17,447 nucleotides of DNA from Clostridiales bacterium (lineage in GTDB: Bacteria > Bacillota > Clostridia > Lachnospirales > Lachnospiraceae). The stretch lies in the NCBI GenBank assembly GCA_020859965.1, contig JAJBVF010000309.1, positions 1 through 17,447 on the forward strand, given 5' to 3'. The translations under genes were made by a program, and so were the position numbers. Under the pieces are notes generated by a model that saw nothing but the letters and a program-made list of their open reading frames with translations, made no database searches and was not told where the DNA came from. Below are positions 1 to 9,200 of this stretch, one piece after another (within the stretch, counting starts at the first letter, position 1; every line of letters starts with the position of its first letter).

Positions 1-640
1 TGACACTGTTATCAAAATGGATTATGACAAGTAGATGTTTGATTATTTCATCAAGTTCTACATCTGTTTTGCTTTCGATATCAATGTCCAAGTCATCCAA
101 ATTTCCAAAGTTTTTTTCTAAATATGCCAGGATATCTAATAGCATACTTTCGACCTGTGCAAAAATATCTCGAACTTGTGGCATATTAAGCTTCACATAA
201 GCGGAATAAATGACCATATAGGGATCATTGTTATACTTTGCAATATACGGATAATAATCCGCAGGGATATTTTTTACAAACCCTTGAGAGTCCTTATCTT
301 TACATATCATATCCGCTAATGCACTGATGGATATTCTCATGGGACACATTAACAGCTTATCCTGTTGCTCACTTGGCATCTTACCTAACGGTAATACTAC
401 ATCATTGTATTTTATATGAGTAGCTATCGACCCCTTCATATAGGAGCCATATAATTGCCCGGAAATCACTCTATATTCAGGTACTTCAACATCATCCGGA
501 TAACCACCGATTTCATAATTTATCCAATCCAAAAGATTTTGATTATTCAAATCCTGCAATAAAACTTTTGCTCGTTTTAAGGCAGTCTGTGTGTCAACCG
601 CACCATTGGCTAAATCCTTAATAATCTGACTTTTTGCCAT
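1..640 (-). CDS. AbiTii-domain abortive infection protein, partial (C-terminus off left edge)
   Basis: An open frame starts at ATG 640 and stays open to the left edge (213 codons, no stop), so the C-terminus is missing. The N-terminus reads as the AbiTii domain: a helical start with a run ALKRAKVLL near residue 19, then LLDWINYEIGGYP near residues 36-48, a hallmark of this family, followed by VPEYRVISG and a VVLPLG strand. AbiTii is known from a lactococcal plasmid abortive-infection gene; its mechanism is not established as far as I know, and the domain is often fused to other domains. The start codon overlaps the stop of the preceding 69-aa membrane gene (TAATG), and a GAGGGGTGG purine run lies just upstream, so the two are probably translationally coupled. 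The gene is AT-rich (bases 1-60 are 17/60 GC), unlike the BREX core. The family call is good; the function of the missing part is unknown. Confidence 0.82.
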   Translation of the reverse strand, partial: MAKSQIIKDLANGAVDTQTALKRAKVLLQDLNNQNLLDWINYEIGGYPDDVEVPEYRVISGQLYGSYMKGSIATHIKYNDVVLPLGKMPSEQQDKLLMCPMRISISALADMICKDKDSQGFVKNIPADYYPYIAKYNNDPYMVIYSAYVKLNMPQVRDIFAQVESMLLDILAYLEKNFGNLDDLDIDIESKTDVELDEIIKHLLVIIHFDNSV

Positions 641-849
641 TAAAACCACCCCTCAATCCATGTGATAATGTTTTCCCAGAAAGAAAACAGCAATACAAAT
701 CCAACTACAAAAGATATAATAAGTCCACAAATTACCGGGTGCTTATCATAGAACCTTTTGCGAGAGTTTGTTTCTGTCCCAGAATTATCCACTTTTTCTG
801 CTATAGTAGAATTCTTAATTTTATTACCATCGCCAATGTTCACTGACAT
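640..849 (-). CDS. Small single-pass membrane protein with an IGDGNKIKNS motif
   Basis: A 69-aa protein. I chose ATG 849 over the upstream in-frame ATG 897 because a GGAGG sits 7 bases before 849, whereas 897 lies inside the end of brxL. The N-terminus carries IGDGNKIKNSTI (residues 5-16), a Gly/Asn-rich turn-type motif I have seen as a linker or small repeat in defence-associated proteins. A polar charged stretch follows, then one hydrophobic helix of about 20 residues (about 39-58) and an amphipathic Trp-rich tail. No signal peptidase site is evident, so it is probably a membrane anchor. It starts 16 bases after brxL ends, and its stop overlaps the AbiTii start, suggesting the pair acts together, for example as a membrane-associated effector or partner. 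The molecular function is not recognised; that it is a real gene is well supported by RBS, coupling and composition. Confidence 0.72.
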   Translation of the reverse strand: MSVNIGDGNKIKNSTIAEKVDNSGTETNSRKRFYDKHPVICGLIISFVVGFVLLFSFWENIITWIEGWF

Positions 850-856
850 AGTAAAA

Positions 857-861
857 CCTCC
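857..861 (-). promoter_or_regulatory. RBS fixing the start of the 69-aa membrane gene
   Basis: GGAGG on the minus strand, 7 bases before ATG 849. It lies in the 16-base gap after the brxL stop and decides for the 69-aa form rather than an 85-aa form starting at 897 within brxL. Confidence 0.75.
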
Positions 862-865
862 ATCA

Positions 866-2929
866 TTATTCCACACCCAATGCCTTAAACACAGCATCCT
901 CGGCGCTGCTATAGAAAATCAGATTAAAACTGCTAATCAAATCCGCTGGTACAGTTCCCAGGTCTGCTGCCGATGTCATCGGCAGTAACACCTTCTTCGC
1001 TCCGCTGTCCACACAAACCTGCAGTGCATTTGCCAGCTCGTCCACCTTAATCATCGTTCCGCTGATGCTGATTTCACCGAGAACCGCAAGAGAACTCAGT
1101 GTCGGCTTTCCAAGCGCAATCGAGCAAATAGCAATCAATGTGGGCAATGCCAGCTTGCTGGTCATTCCGATGCCCTGCAAATCCTGATAGTTGATAATGT
1201 AATCTTTGGTTGTCGTGCTGATGGAACCGCTGATACGATTTCCATTCGCCTTGAGGAAATTAAACGCTGTGTTCGTTGCTTCCTTGCAGCCCCTGTCAGA
1301 GCCGATACCTGTACAGTCGAGCTTTCCATTTCCGGGGAGCATCTGTGATTCAAGACGGAATACACCGAGCATACCCGACTTGCCACGGGAAACGGTATAG
1401 ACCTGTCCGGGATTGCACATTCCTTCCGGTATAAGTTTGCCGCCGCCCTGCTCCGGAACGGAGACATAATGCTCCTCAAAAGTCTCGTTGTCGATGTATG
1501 AGAAGTTCACATCGTAGAACTCCATGCCACCCAATTTTTTAAGCTGCTCCTTTACACGGCGGCGCATCTCCAGAGACAGCTGCAGAACTTCCTCCAACTC
1601 CTCTTTGGTGAACTCGCCGTCCGGATACATGAGCTTCAAATAGCCGTCAACCATTTTCCGTACCGCGATGGTATCACGCTGATTGAGGTTCTTGCCGAGA
1701 CGGAAGTATCGGTCGAGTGCGTCTCCATATTGTTCTTTCCGCAATTCACGAATAAACTCAGAGAGATAGTCGGTGATGAACCCATAATCATTTGTAAAAT
1801 GCTCAGGTCTGAACTTTGGTATCTCCCAGCCAGGAAGGTAGCAGTGGATACGGTCGAGGAATGCCGTATCGGTTCCCATTTCCGGCGGGAACGGGTCGAA
1901 AAGGCTGGATGTCTTAAGCAGCACGTCCACGCTCTGGTTGATGTTCCCAACGAAAACCATAGAAGCAGATGCGGCTTTTTCTTCCTTGCCACGGGCAAAA
2001 GAGCCAGACGCCATGTAATCCTTCATAATCTGCACGCCGTCTTTATCCTTAAATCGGATACCGGCGACTTCATCAAAGGCAACGCAGTCCCATAGTCCCA
2101 CAAGTCCGACTGTTTTCCTGCCCATGTTATAAAACAGGTTGGCAACCGTTGTCTGACCGCCGGACACAAGAATACTGTTCGGAGAAATCTCCTTATACAG
2201 ATGCGATTTACCCGTGCTTCTCGGCCCTAATTCGCAGAGATTGAAGTTGTTCTCCACCAAAGGAATCATGCGGGTAAGAAGCAGCCACTTTTCACGATAG
2301 GTCAGTTCGTCCGGCTCCATGCCAATGGAACGCATAAGGACATCCATCCACTCATCCTTTGTGAAAGCCTTGCGTCCCTGTTTCAGCTCGTCCATTTCGA
2401 TATGGGGCATCTGAATAGGCGTCAGCTTACGGATGCGAATTGGGATGCCATTTTTCTTGTCTTCTTCTATGTACTCATAGTCCAGCTGCACGATACACCA
2501 GATGCCGCCACACAGTAGGCGGTCATACTTTTCAGGGTACTCGTCGGCAATCGGAATGTTGCTTACTCCGAGATTGGAGAAGTCTGCAACGTAGGCATTA
2601 TGCTTCATGTCCAGCCGAACTGTAATCAAATCAATAACCGTATGACTGCCTCGGCTGCGCAATTTCGATAATATTTTCTGCGCCTCGTCAGGCCGCACAA
2701 AATTGTCTGCAAGGATGCGTTTTACATTCTGCACCCCGCGCTCAATCACATCCTCGTCATCCGAGCTGCAATACTGGCCGAGAAGGAACTCAAGAACATA
2801 AACGGGAACATTCGCGCCCTCCTTGATTTTCTTGGTCAGGTCTTTGCGGACAATCTTGCCATCGAAAGTCTGCCGAAGTTTATCTTTTATAATTTCGCGG
2901 GTGCTTGCACCCGTCTCTGCCATGTCCAT
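866..2929 (-). CDS. brxL: BrxL, AAA+ BREX restriction factor with Lon-like C-terminal domain
   Basis: The last core gene of type 1 BREX, needed for phage restriction; BrxL homologues form AAA+ rings that bind DNA. The protein is 687 aa from ATG 2929. An upstream ATG at 2977 would give 703 aa, but it overlaps pglZ and lacks an RBS, while 2929 has GGAGGAA ideally placed. Visible motifs (687-aa numbering): Walker A GPRSTGKS at 235-242, Walker B VAFDE ending at D286/E287, a sensor-1-like GNIN with N329, and a DRIH arginine (R360) as a possible arginine finger. The C-terminal ~150 residues match the Lon protease fold (LSSLAVLGEISISGT and AKKVLLP blocks). A serine in GIGMTSKLAL (S591) could align with the Lon nucleophile, but the position of the catalytic lysine is occupied by alanines in my by-eye alignment, so proteolysis is doubtful. 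It follows pglZ by 25 bases. Identification is firm. Confidence 0.95.
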   Translation of the reverse strand: MDMAETGASTREIIKDKLRQTFDGKIVRKDLTKKIKEGANVPVYVLEFLLGQYCSSDDEDVIERGVQNVKRILADNFVRPDEAQKILSKLRSRGSHTVIDLITVRLDMKHNAYVADFSNLGVSNIPIADEYPEKYDRLLCGGIWCIVQLDYEYIEEDKKNGIPIRIRKLTPIQMPHIEMDELKQGRKAFTKDEWMDVLMRSIGMEPDELTYREKWLLLTRMIPLVENNFNLCELGPRSTGKSHLYKEISPNSILVSGGQTTVANLFYNMGRKTVGLVGLWDCVAFDEVAGIRFKDKDGVQIMKDYMASGSFARGKEEKAASASMVFVGNINQSVDVLLKTSSLFDPFPPEMGTDTAFLDRIHCYLPGWEIPKFRPEHFTNDYGFITDYLSEFIRELRKEQYGDALDRYFRLGKNLNQRDTIAVRKMVDGYLKLMYPDGEFTKEELEEVLQLSLEMRRRVKEQLKKLGGMEFYDVNFSYIDNETFEEHYVSVPEQGGGKLIPEGMCNPGQVYTVSRGKSGMLGVFRLESQMLPGNGKLDCTGIGSDRGCKEATNTAFNFLKANGNRISGSISTTTKDYIINYQDLQGIGMTSKLALPTLIAICSIALGKPTLSSLAVLGEISISGTMIKVDELANALQVCVDSGAKKVLLPMTSAADLGTVPADLISSFNLIFYSSAEDAVFKALGVE

Positions 2930-2934
2930 ACACG

Positions 2935-2941
2935 TTCCTCC
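2935..2941 (-). promoter_or_regulatory. RBS deciding the brxL start
   Basis: GGAGGAA on the minus strand, with the GGAGG core 7 bases before ATG 2929. It lies in the pglZ-brxL gap and supports the 687-aa BrxL over the longer frame from 2977. Confidence 0.8.
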
Positions 2942-2954
2942 AAAATCTATATAA

Positions 2955-5561
2955 TCAGCTGAAGAAATTGAAGTCATCTACAGCAAATGCTATGTCTATC
3001 TGGAATTCTTCTTTCTGTGGTGCCTGCAGACCGCTCTCGTCCGCTATGACGAGATAGTAGCTGTCCCGACTGTTATATTTCTGCGACCGCAGGTTGAAGC
3101 TGCAGCGGAATGTCCGCTCACGCCCATCCTGGTTTTTCTTATCTGCTATAACCTTCTGTGTGTCGCTGACTTTGTTTCCGACAGCGTCGGTGAAATAAAG
3201 CAGATAAGTACACGGTTCCCGGTTATCGCCCACGGCGTCTTTCTGATAGAAGTTCAGCGAGAAAATCATGTTGCTGATTTTCCGTATGGAAGAAAGAAGG
3301 CTCAGTTCAACGGGCTTTGTGTCAATCCTATCCTTATTGCGCCGATATGTCTTGGAGTCCGAACGCAAATAATGATATTCCACAACAGGCACAACCATTT
3401 CTTGCAGGCTGATACCGCCATGCACAAAATTCAAGCCGCCGCCTTTCTTCTTAATGCGGATGCTTTCTCTCGGTGCGAAAGCATCGTAGTTCTCATCCAC
3501 AAACTTCACTGGCATCAGGTACTCAGGGTTTGCCCCTTTTCTGGTAATCAGGTATCTGCGATCAACCTCAACATCCTGCGCAGAAAGCGTGGTCTTATCC
3601 ACCTTGCCATCCTCAGCAAGCGGACTGTATGTATAGAGGAAGCCGTGATCCGCTGTTATAATAATTCTCGTGCCGCTGAATTCGTTTACAATAATACGCA
3701 CAAGGTTCTTGATTTCTGTTATAGCATCGTCGCAGGCCGGAAAGACAGCGCTGTCCGATGTATGGCTTGACTCGTCTATTTTATCATGGTAGATATAGAC
3801 AACATCCATTCCCTTCACCAGAGCAGACCGCTCGGCACGCTTCATGCCGATGATGTTATCATATTTCAATGCCACGCTTTTCGAATTCGCAGATTTCAGC
3901 ACCTTATCCCTGTATCCGGCATCCGTAGGCTGTCCGTCTGCCAGGACAGCAAGCTCGCCGCCTGACTTTTCTGCCACGGAAATATTCTGGTTCGGCAGAA
4001 GTGCCGCCATACCGAATTTCGTGACAGTTGGGAATATGGCTTCACAGCTGTTTAAGTCCACCTTGCTCTGCGTCTCTCTGCGGAGCTGCTCCGCAAGTGT
4101 GGCTGCAACTTCATACCGCAGGGCATCGGAGATAATAACAAAAATGCGATTGTCCTCATTCTTGACCTTGCTGCGATAGAACTCTGTTTGCTGTGGCACC
4201 TCCAAAACCCGACCATACTGTGCAAGGTTCTCTGCACACGCATCCGACCAGTTTTCTCCAAGCTGCCCTAAGAACCAATGCGAATAAAGTCCTTCGACCT
4301 TCTCTGTCACGCGCTTGAACAGGTCATCCAAGTTAGGATTCGATGCTTTCAGGCTGCGCTGGAAGCAGAGATGAAACTGCCGGTAGTAGGTGTCCATCTT
4401 GTAATATTCCGTGGTGTATTCCTTCCAAACCTTCGACGGTTCCACCGTATGGAATCCCTCTGCGTGTTCCAGGAAGAAGCTCTGCATATTTGCGACCTGC
4501 AGAATTCCCTCATAATAACAGGAGACCGCATCATACCATGCAAAAGTCCTGCGCTTCTCCACAATCCCTCGGATAACATCCACCTGTATAATCTGGTCGC
4601 TGATTTCCGTCATCAAAGATGTCAGAATGCACTCGTTCACACAAGGGAAGATTTCTGTGTCAGCCAACTCCTCCAGATTCATGTTCTGAAAGCGTCTGGA
4701 CAGCCGCATCTCATCTTCCACAAAACGGGCAGTCTCATACATCTGCGTCTTCTTGTCGCCGTTCATCCAGTCGGACACGGTATCGAAGCAAAACGCCTGA
4801 TGTGGCGTGGAGATATAGGAATCCAAGCCGGACAGGTGGTCCTGATGCATTGTCCGTGTTAATGCCGTCAGCAGAATATGGATGGCGAGCCTTGACAGGC
4901 TGGAGTCTGCTCCTTCGTTATAGCCTGTTGCCTGCGACACCATCACCCAGAACGCATTCTGCGCTCCGTAATACACCATGTCCTGATAGATTTTATTCGT
5001 GTCCAAATCCAGACCGGCGCTTAAGACAGACTGAATGATATGTCCCGGCTGTGTGTCCTTATTGCCGCAGATAGCCGCCATAACAGCAAGATGCACCTGC
5101 GATGCCGTGGAAATGCTCTGACTATACGCTTTGACCTTTGCACGCCTGTCCTGATTGTTGAAGAACTTACGATAATTCTTTACCTGCTTACGGACAACCG
5201 GCGTCGCCGGAAGCCCCATCTCATCCATCCAGATGGACTGCAAATCGGCACGGTATTCCTCGCTGTAAAGCTGCACATTGATAAGCCAGTTATCGTCATC
5301 CTGCGCAAAGGAGAGCGGAAAATACACAAGGTAATTCGAAGAGGTATCCTCCAAACAGAGCAGCTTCTTCACGGTGAATGTATTCGTCCCCGTCAGAGCG
5401 ATAACCTTTGCATTGTCAAGGACGATTTCGTCCAGCTTGTCCTCGAATTCCCGTTCCTCATCGTACCAGAAGACAATGCGCCGTTTATGGAACTCCGGCA
5501 GAGGAGCGGCAAACCGTGTATTCAAGTCTTGTATTATTTTATCTGTATCTATGCTTGCCAT
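2955..5561 (-). CDS. pglZ: PglZ, BREX alkaline-phosphatase-superfamily protein
   Basis: The signature gene of BREX, 868 aa, in the usual length range for type 1 PglZ. The N-terminal ~450 residues are helical and carry the FWYDEE motif near residues 31-36. The phosphatase-superfamily core follows: IISDALRYE (residues 476-484, D479 a likely metal ligand), FPTVTK (T512 a likely nucleophile position), YHDKIDESSH (591-600), TADHGF (636-641, D638 and H639 ligands) and HGGISLQE (714-721). All expected metal-site blocks are present, so the protein looks catalytically intact. PglZ-family proteins have been reported to have nuclease or phosphodiesterase-type activity, and PglZ is required for BREX defence; its precise substrate here is not known. 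AAGGAGG lies 10 bases before ATG 5561. It begins 15 bases after the inserted 229-aa gene and is followed by brxL. Identification is firm. Confidence 0.96.
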   Translation of the reverse strand: MASIDTDKIIQDLNTRFAAPLPEFHKRRIVFWYDEEREFEDKLDEIVLDNAKVIALTGTNTFTVKKLLCLEDTSSNYLVYFPLSFAQDDDNWLINVQLYSEEYRADLQSIWMDEMGLPATPVVRKQVKNYRKFFNNQDRRAKVKAYSQSISTASQVHLAVMAAICGNKDTQPGHIIQSVLSAGLDLDTNKIYQDMVYYGAQNAFWVMVSQATGYNEGADSSLSRLAIHILLTALTRTMHQDHLSGLDSYISTPHQAFCFDTVSDWMNGDKKTQMYETARFVEDEMRLSRRFQNMNLEELADTEIFPCVNECILTSLMTEISDQIIQVDVIRGIVEKRRTFAWYDAVSCYYEGILQVANMQSFFLEHAEGFHTVEPSKVWKEYTTEYYKMDTYYRQFHLCFQRSLKASNPNLDDLFKRVTEKVEGLYSHWFLGQLGENWSDACAENLAQYGRVLEVPQQTEFYRSKVKNEDNRIFVIISDALRYEVAATLAEQLRRETQSKVDLNSCEAIFPTVTKFGMAALLPNQNISVAEKSGGELAVLADGQPTDAGYRDKVLKSANSKSVALKYDNIIGMKRAERSALVKGMDVVYIYHDKIDESSHTSDSAVFPACDDAITEIKNLVRIIVNEFSGTRIIITADHGFLYTYSPLAEDGKVDKTTLSAQDVEVDRRYLITRKGANPEYLMPVKFVDENYDAFAPRESIRIKKKGGGLNFVHGGISLQEMVVPVVEYHYLRSDSKTYRRNKDRIDTKPVELSLLSSIRKISNMIFSLNFYQKDAVGDNREPCTYLLYFTDAVGNKVSDTQKVIADKKNQDGRERTFRCSFNLRSQKYNSRDSYYLVIADESGLQAPQKEEFQIDIAFAVDDFNFFS

Positions 5562-5576
5562 AGGCCAGCCGCCTCC

Positions 5577-6266
5577 TTATAGTTTCTTTTCTACCATCGC
5601 TGTTAAAACTGTATTTGACGGTAAAACAGCTGTAATGTCGCTGATATCACCAATGTCCAATTCTATATGATCATCCCCATTTCCAGGAGTGAATACAAAC
5701 CTGCCTTCTTGTTGATAGGTATATTTATCTCGTTTCCAGAACGCAATATTCCACATACCTTTCAAAAGAGAAATTATCATATTACCATTGTCTTCAGCAG
5801 GATTAAAATACTGAACTGCACCAAAGTGAGGTTCATATCCTGCATTCTTAGCAGATGAAAAAACACGCCGTATCAGTTCATCGCTATCCAGAACCAGTAA
5901 AGCCGTATCACCAAATGACAGCATTTTTTCTTTCTGTTTGTCCGTGAAAGAAAATGATGTCAAATTAGGATAAATACCAAACATACAGAAAACAAAATCA
6001 TTTGAATTTGCAGTTGGTATCAATGTGTCATTTAATTCAATCACTTCACCGGTATCTGGACGTCGCATAATACCTTCATTAACGTGCCACATTGCTTCAA
6101 ATTCATCGCCGATTTCATCATCTCCAGTTTCTTTTTCAAGGTCTCGATAATACTGAAGAGTCTTGGCATAGAAGTGACCTTCTCTAAGTGATTTTATTCG
6201 CTCAGAACTTTGGAACTTAATAAGGGGCGTTCCTTTTACTTCATATGCTATTATATCGTGTTCCAT
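5577..6266 (-). CDS. Unknown accessory protein inserted between pglX and pglZ
   Basis: A 229-aa protein of no firmly recognised family. It starts at ATG 6266 with GGGAGG 9 bases upstream and sits exactly 15 bases from both pglX and pglZ, so it is spliced cleanly into the BREX operon. Conserved-looking blocks are KFQSSERIKSLREG with HFYAKTLQYYRDLE (residues 17-44), FCMFG (93-97), and YQQEGRFVF near 184-192. This arrangement, a start with K, F/Y and Y residues and a late E-G-R-F motif, resembles DUF2971-like proteins found in many defence islands, but the match is by eye and weak. There is no signal peptide, membrane helix or P-loop. It is much AT-richer than its neighbours (17-18 G+C per 60 in two counted lines against 30 per 60 in pglZ), a sign of separate acquisition. 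It may be an added effector or a modulator of PglX; neither is shown. Confidence 0.85.
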   Translation of the reverse strand: MEHDIIAYEVKGTPLIKFQSSERIKSLREGHFYAKTLQYYRDLEKETGDDEIGDEFEAMWHVNEGIMRRPDTGEVIELNDTLIPTANSNDFVFCMFGIYPNLTSFSFTDKQKEKMLSFGDTALLVLDSDELIRRVFSSAKNAGYEPHFGAVQYFNPAEDNGNMIISLLKGMWNIAFWKRDKYTYQQEGRFVFTPGNGDDHIELDIGDISDITAVLPSNTVLTAMVEKKL

Positions 6267-6281
6267 AAAAGTCAGCCTCCC

Positions 6282-9200
6282 TTACTTAATCTTCGCCAGC
6301 ACGTCCTTGAAAATCTCATAGTTGTGCTTCACACCATCGTCCAAATCAATCGAAATGAACCGGTCAGCCAGATGGTGTATTTTCTCCTCGTATCCGTGCA
6401 GCTCGTCCGCCTGATCCTGCAGTTTTTTAAGCTGCTTATTCAGCTTCACGCGCTCACTGGTTCCTGCATTTGCAATCTGGGTTTCCAGTCCGGCAATCGC
6501 AGTGCGATAACGCGCCTGCTGCTCATGCACATAATCCGTGCGGATACGAGCGATGGTGTCCGGCTTATACCTGTGGATATAAATCAGGCACTTGAACCCA
6601 TTCTTCCTGCCACTATCGAAGAGCCAGTAAATCGGGCGCTTCTGATAAACCTTCAGGTGGTCGGCATAGAAATCATTCATAAAATAATCCCTAATGACCT
6701 GACGCGGCGCACCTTTACCACCAAGCGCATCTGCTATAAATTTTAGATTCTCCTCCAACGTATCTTTTCCGTAAACGACACGGACGAAGTCCACGAACCT
6801 GTTTGCAATATCATCCTCGAAATACTCATCATCGCAAATAGGGATAATACCGTCCTTGTCGGGAATGTAGGTGCTATACTTTGAAGCATCCCACTCGCCT
6901 CCAGCATAAGCAAGTCCATCCACATCCAGAGAGTAGCGGCCAAACATACAACCGACAGCATAGGAAATGAAGGAGCGAATATCACGGGCTTTGTCTGCCA
7001 GACGAACAGTAACATCCTTGTCCTCGACCTCCGGTGTCAACTCACCCTGCAAACCATAGAGGTCAATGAAGAATCGATTCACTTTCTCTTCGTTGGCTTT
7101 CAGTTGTGTGAATCGGTCAGCGCACTCATCCTGCCAAGCATTAAAAGCGGTGGATAAAGTCGAAACAGGGCGCACCAACGGGTGCCTTGAAAAATCCCAT
7201 GAAGTCTCAAAAGAATCCCAATCAGTGCGGGAATATTTAATATTTTCCTTCGTTAAGGCATCGATTATATCTTTACCCTGGCAGCTTTCCTTTATTGGCA
7301 ATTTCTTTATATGATCCACCTCATAATTCATCGTGGGGCTAATCAAATCTAAAATTGTTTTACTCACACTTGAATTTAAAAATGCCAATATATAATTCAG
7401 CTTCTCTCCCAAACCAAAGATGCAACATCCAGCAATATCAAAAAGATTTCCTTCTGGCATATACCTTGCCGAAAAATTCCCGCTTGTTAGTTTTGACCAT
7501 GTAACAGCTTCCTTAAAATAAAGACTCGGCTCTCGAAGACGATAATTATTGTTTTTACCGGAAAATTTAATGTCATAGCCATCATTTTCCATGTTTATTA
7601 CATGTTCTATATTTCCATACCATTTTCTGAACGCACCCCCTTTGTTGTAGGGAAACCATTTGTAGCCTTTAGATACGATTTCGGAGCTATGACGATGATT
7701 GAATCCGATACGCAAGGTATCCACTTCATACCAAAATCTCAAAAATTCATTTACATTTCCGGGGATCATGCCCTGCTTTGGATTTCCAATATTTCCGATT
7801 TTGGGATAATCAAACGCTTTGATAAAATCGCTGCTCACCCAATATGCCACCGGCGAGCCTGGAATTTTGGCAAAGCTGGACTGTTTGGCGGTTTTCCAAC
7901 GCCCATTTTTTGTTGGAAACTCAAATGGCACACCATTTTCATCGCATTCATAATAAACAGTATATTCGTATTGACCGTTATAATTTGTCGTATAGCCTTT
8001 TCTCATTATAACGGCAGCTGTTCCAAAATTAATTCCAAGGCTGGTGCCACCCTTACCCAAATAAGGCATGTGAACCATGTTAATAATGGTTTTTGTTTGG
8101 TTTACCTTGTGGCGTAGCATTTCGAAGCTGGATAGGAACATCCAGCTTTCCATAGTAATCAAAGACGTATAACCGTTTTGAGTAACCAAATAATCCGCTT
8201 TCTCTATAAAGCAAGCAAACAAATCACTCTTGCTGTCGGGATAATTGTCCTTCACAAATTTGCTGAGCCTTGCGCCCATATTGGAAGATCCCATATACGG
8301 CGGGTTCGTCACAACCACATGATACTTCTGTGCCAAAACCTCCGCCACCTGAATCAGCGGCAGGATGGTCTTTAACGTGGACTCTTTGTACATACTGATG
8401 TCGCTGTTTATCTCATTTATTCTCGCATAAAGGGCAGAAAAATCCACCTGCGTGATGTTCAGGATAGAACCATACTCTTTTGCATCATGTAGTTCATCCA
8501 CCAACACACCGAAATCCTTCTTCAGCTTCGGGTCATTGTTCGTGAAGTATTCGATATCCAGTTGGTTCAGATGATTGCTCTCCACGATGGCATACACATG
8601 GGGCTGTGGAATGTCAGGATTGCCGTCCTCGTCCTTTCTGGTCAGAAACCGGCGGTCATAGCTTCTTGCCTTCATCATAACGGAAAAATAAGCAAGCTGC
8701 GCCGCACGCTCATCAATGTCAAGACCGTAGAGATTATTCTCAACGATTGACCTGACTGCCTCCGATGTCGTGTAACCATAGTCCGTGTAAATCTGCATCA
8801 AAACGTCAAACAGGTAGTCGAGTATGTGGCCGCTGCCTGCACAGGGATCGATGCATAGGATTTCTTCCGGTTTCAGCGCGGCATATTCCTTTCGAATTTC
8901 CGCCAGCTGTGCTTCAACATCCGCTTCCTGCTCGGCTTCCTCCAGATAGTATTTCCACCCAGATTTCAGCTGCTCGTTTGGATGCCCCTCCACCCACAGA
9001 CGTCCGAGAGAATTCTCAACCATATAGCGCACAATCCAGTCCGGAGTAAACAGCTGGGTAGCGGCGGGGATATTCTCCTTCGTAATCTTCACGTTTTTCT
9101 TCAACGCGGCAAAGACCTCGTCCTTCTTTTCCGCATTATAATACTGGTACAGCCAGCCGATAATCTGCACCTGGTCAGTCCAGTCTTGTTCCGGGATAGA

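Noticed and set aside
850..865. A terminator ending the BREX operon after brxL
   Set aside because: The 16-base gap contains only the SD of the next gene and no hairpin with T-run, so transcription probably continues into the TM/AbiTii pair.
4278..4862. Plus-strand open frame of 194 codons opposite pglZ
   Set aside because: Antisense to pglZ, no family resemblance and no operon context on that strand.
7630..7645. A C-rich run in pglX as a possible phase-variation tract
   Set aside because: Only five C in a row, too short for typical slipped-strand switching, and the frame is intact.
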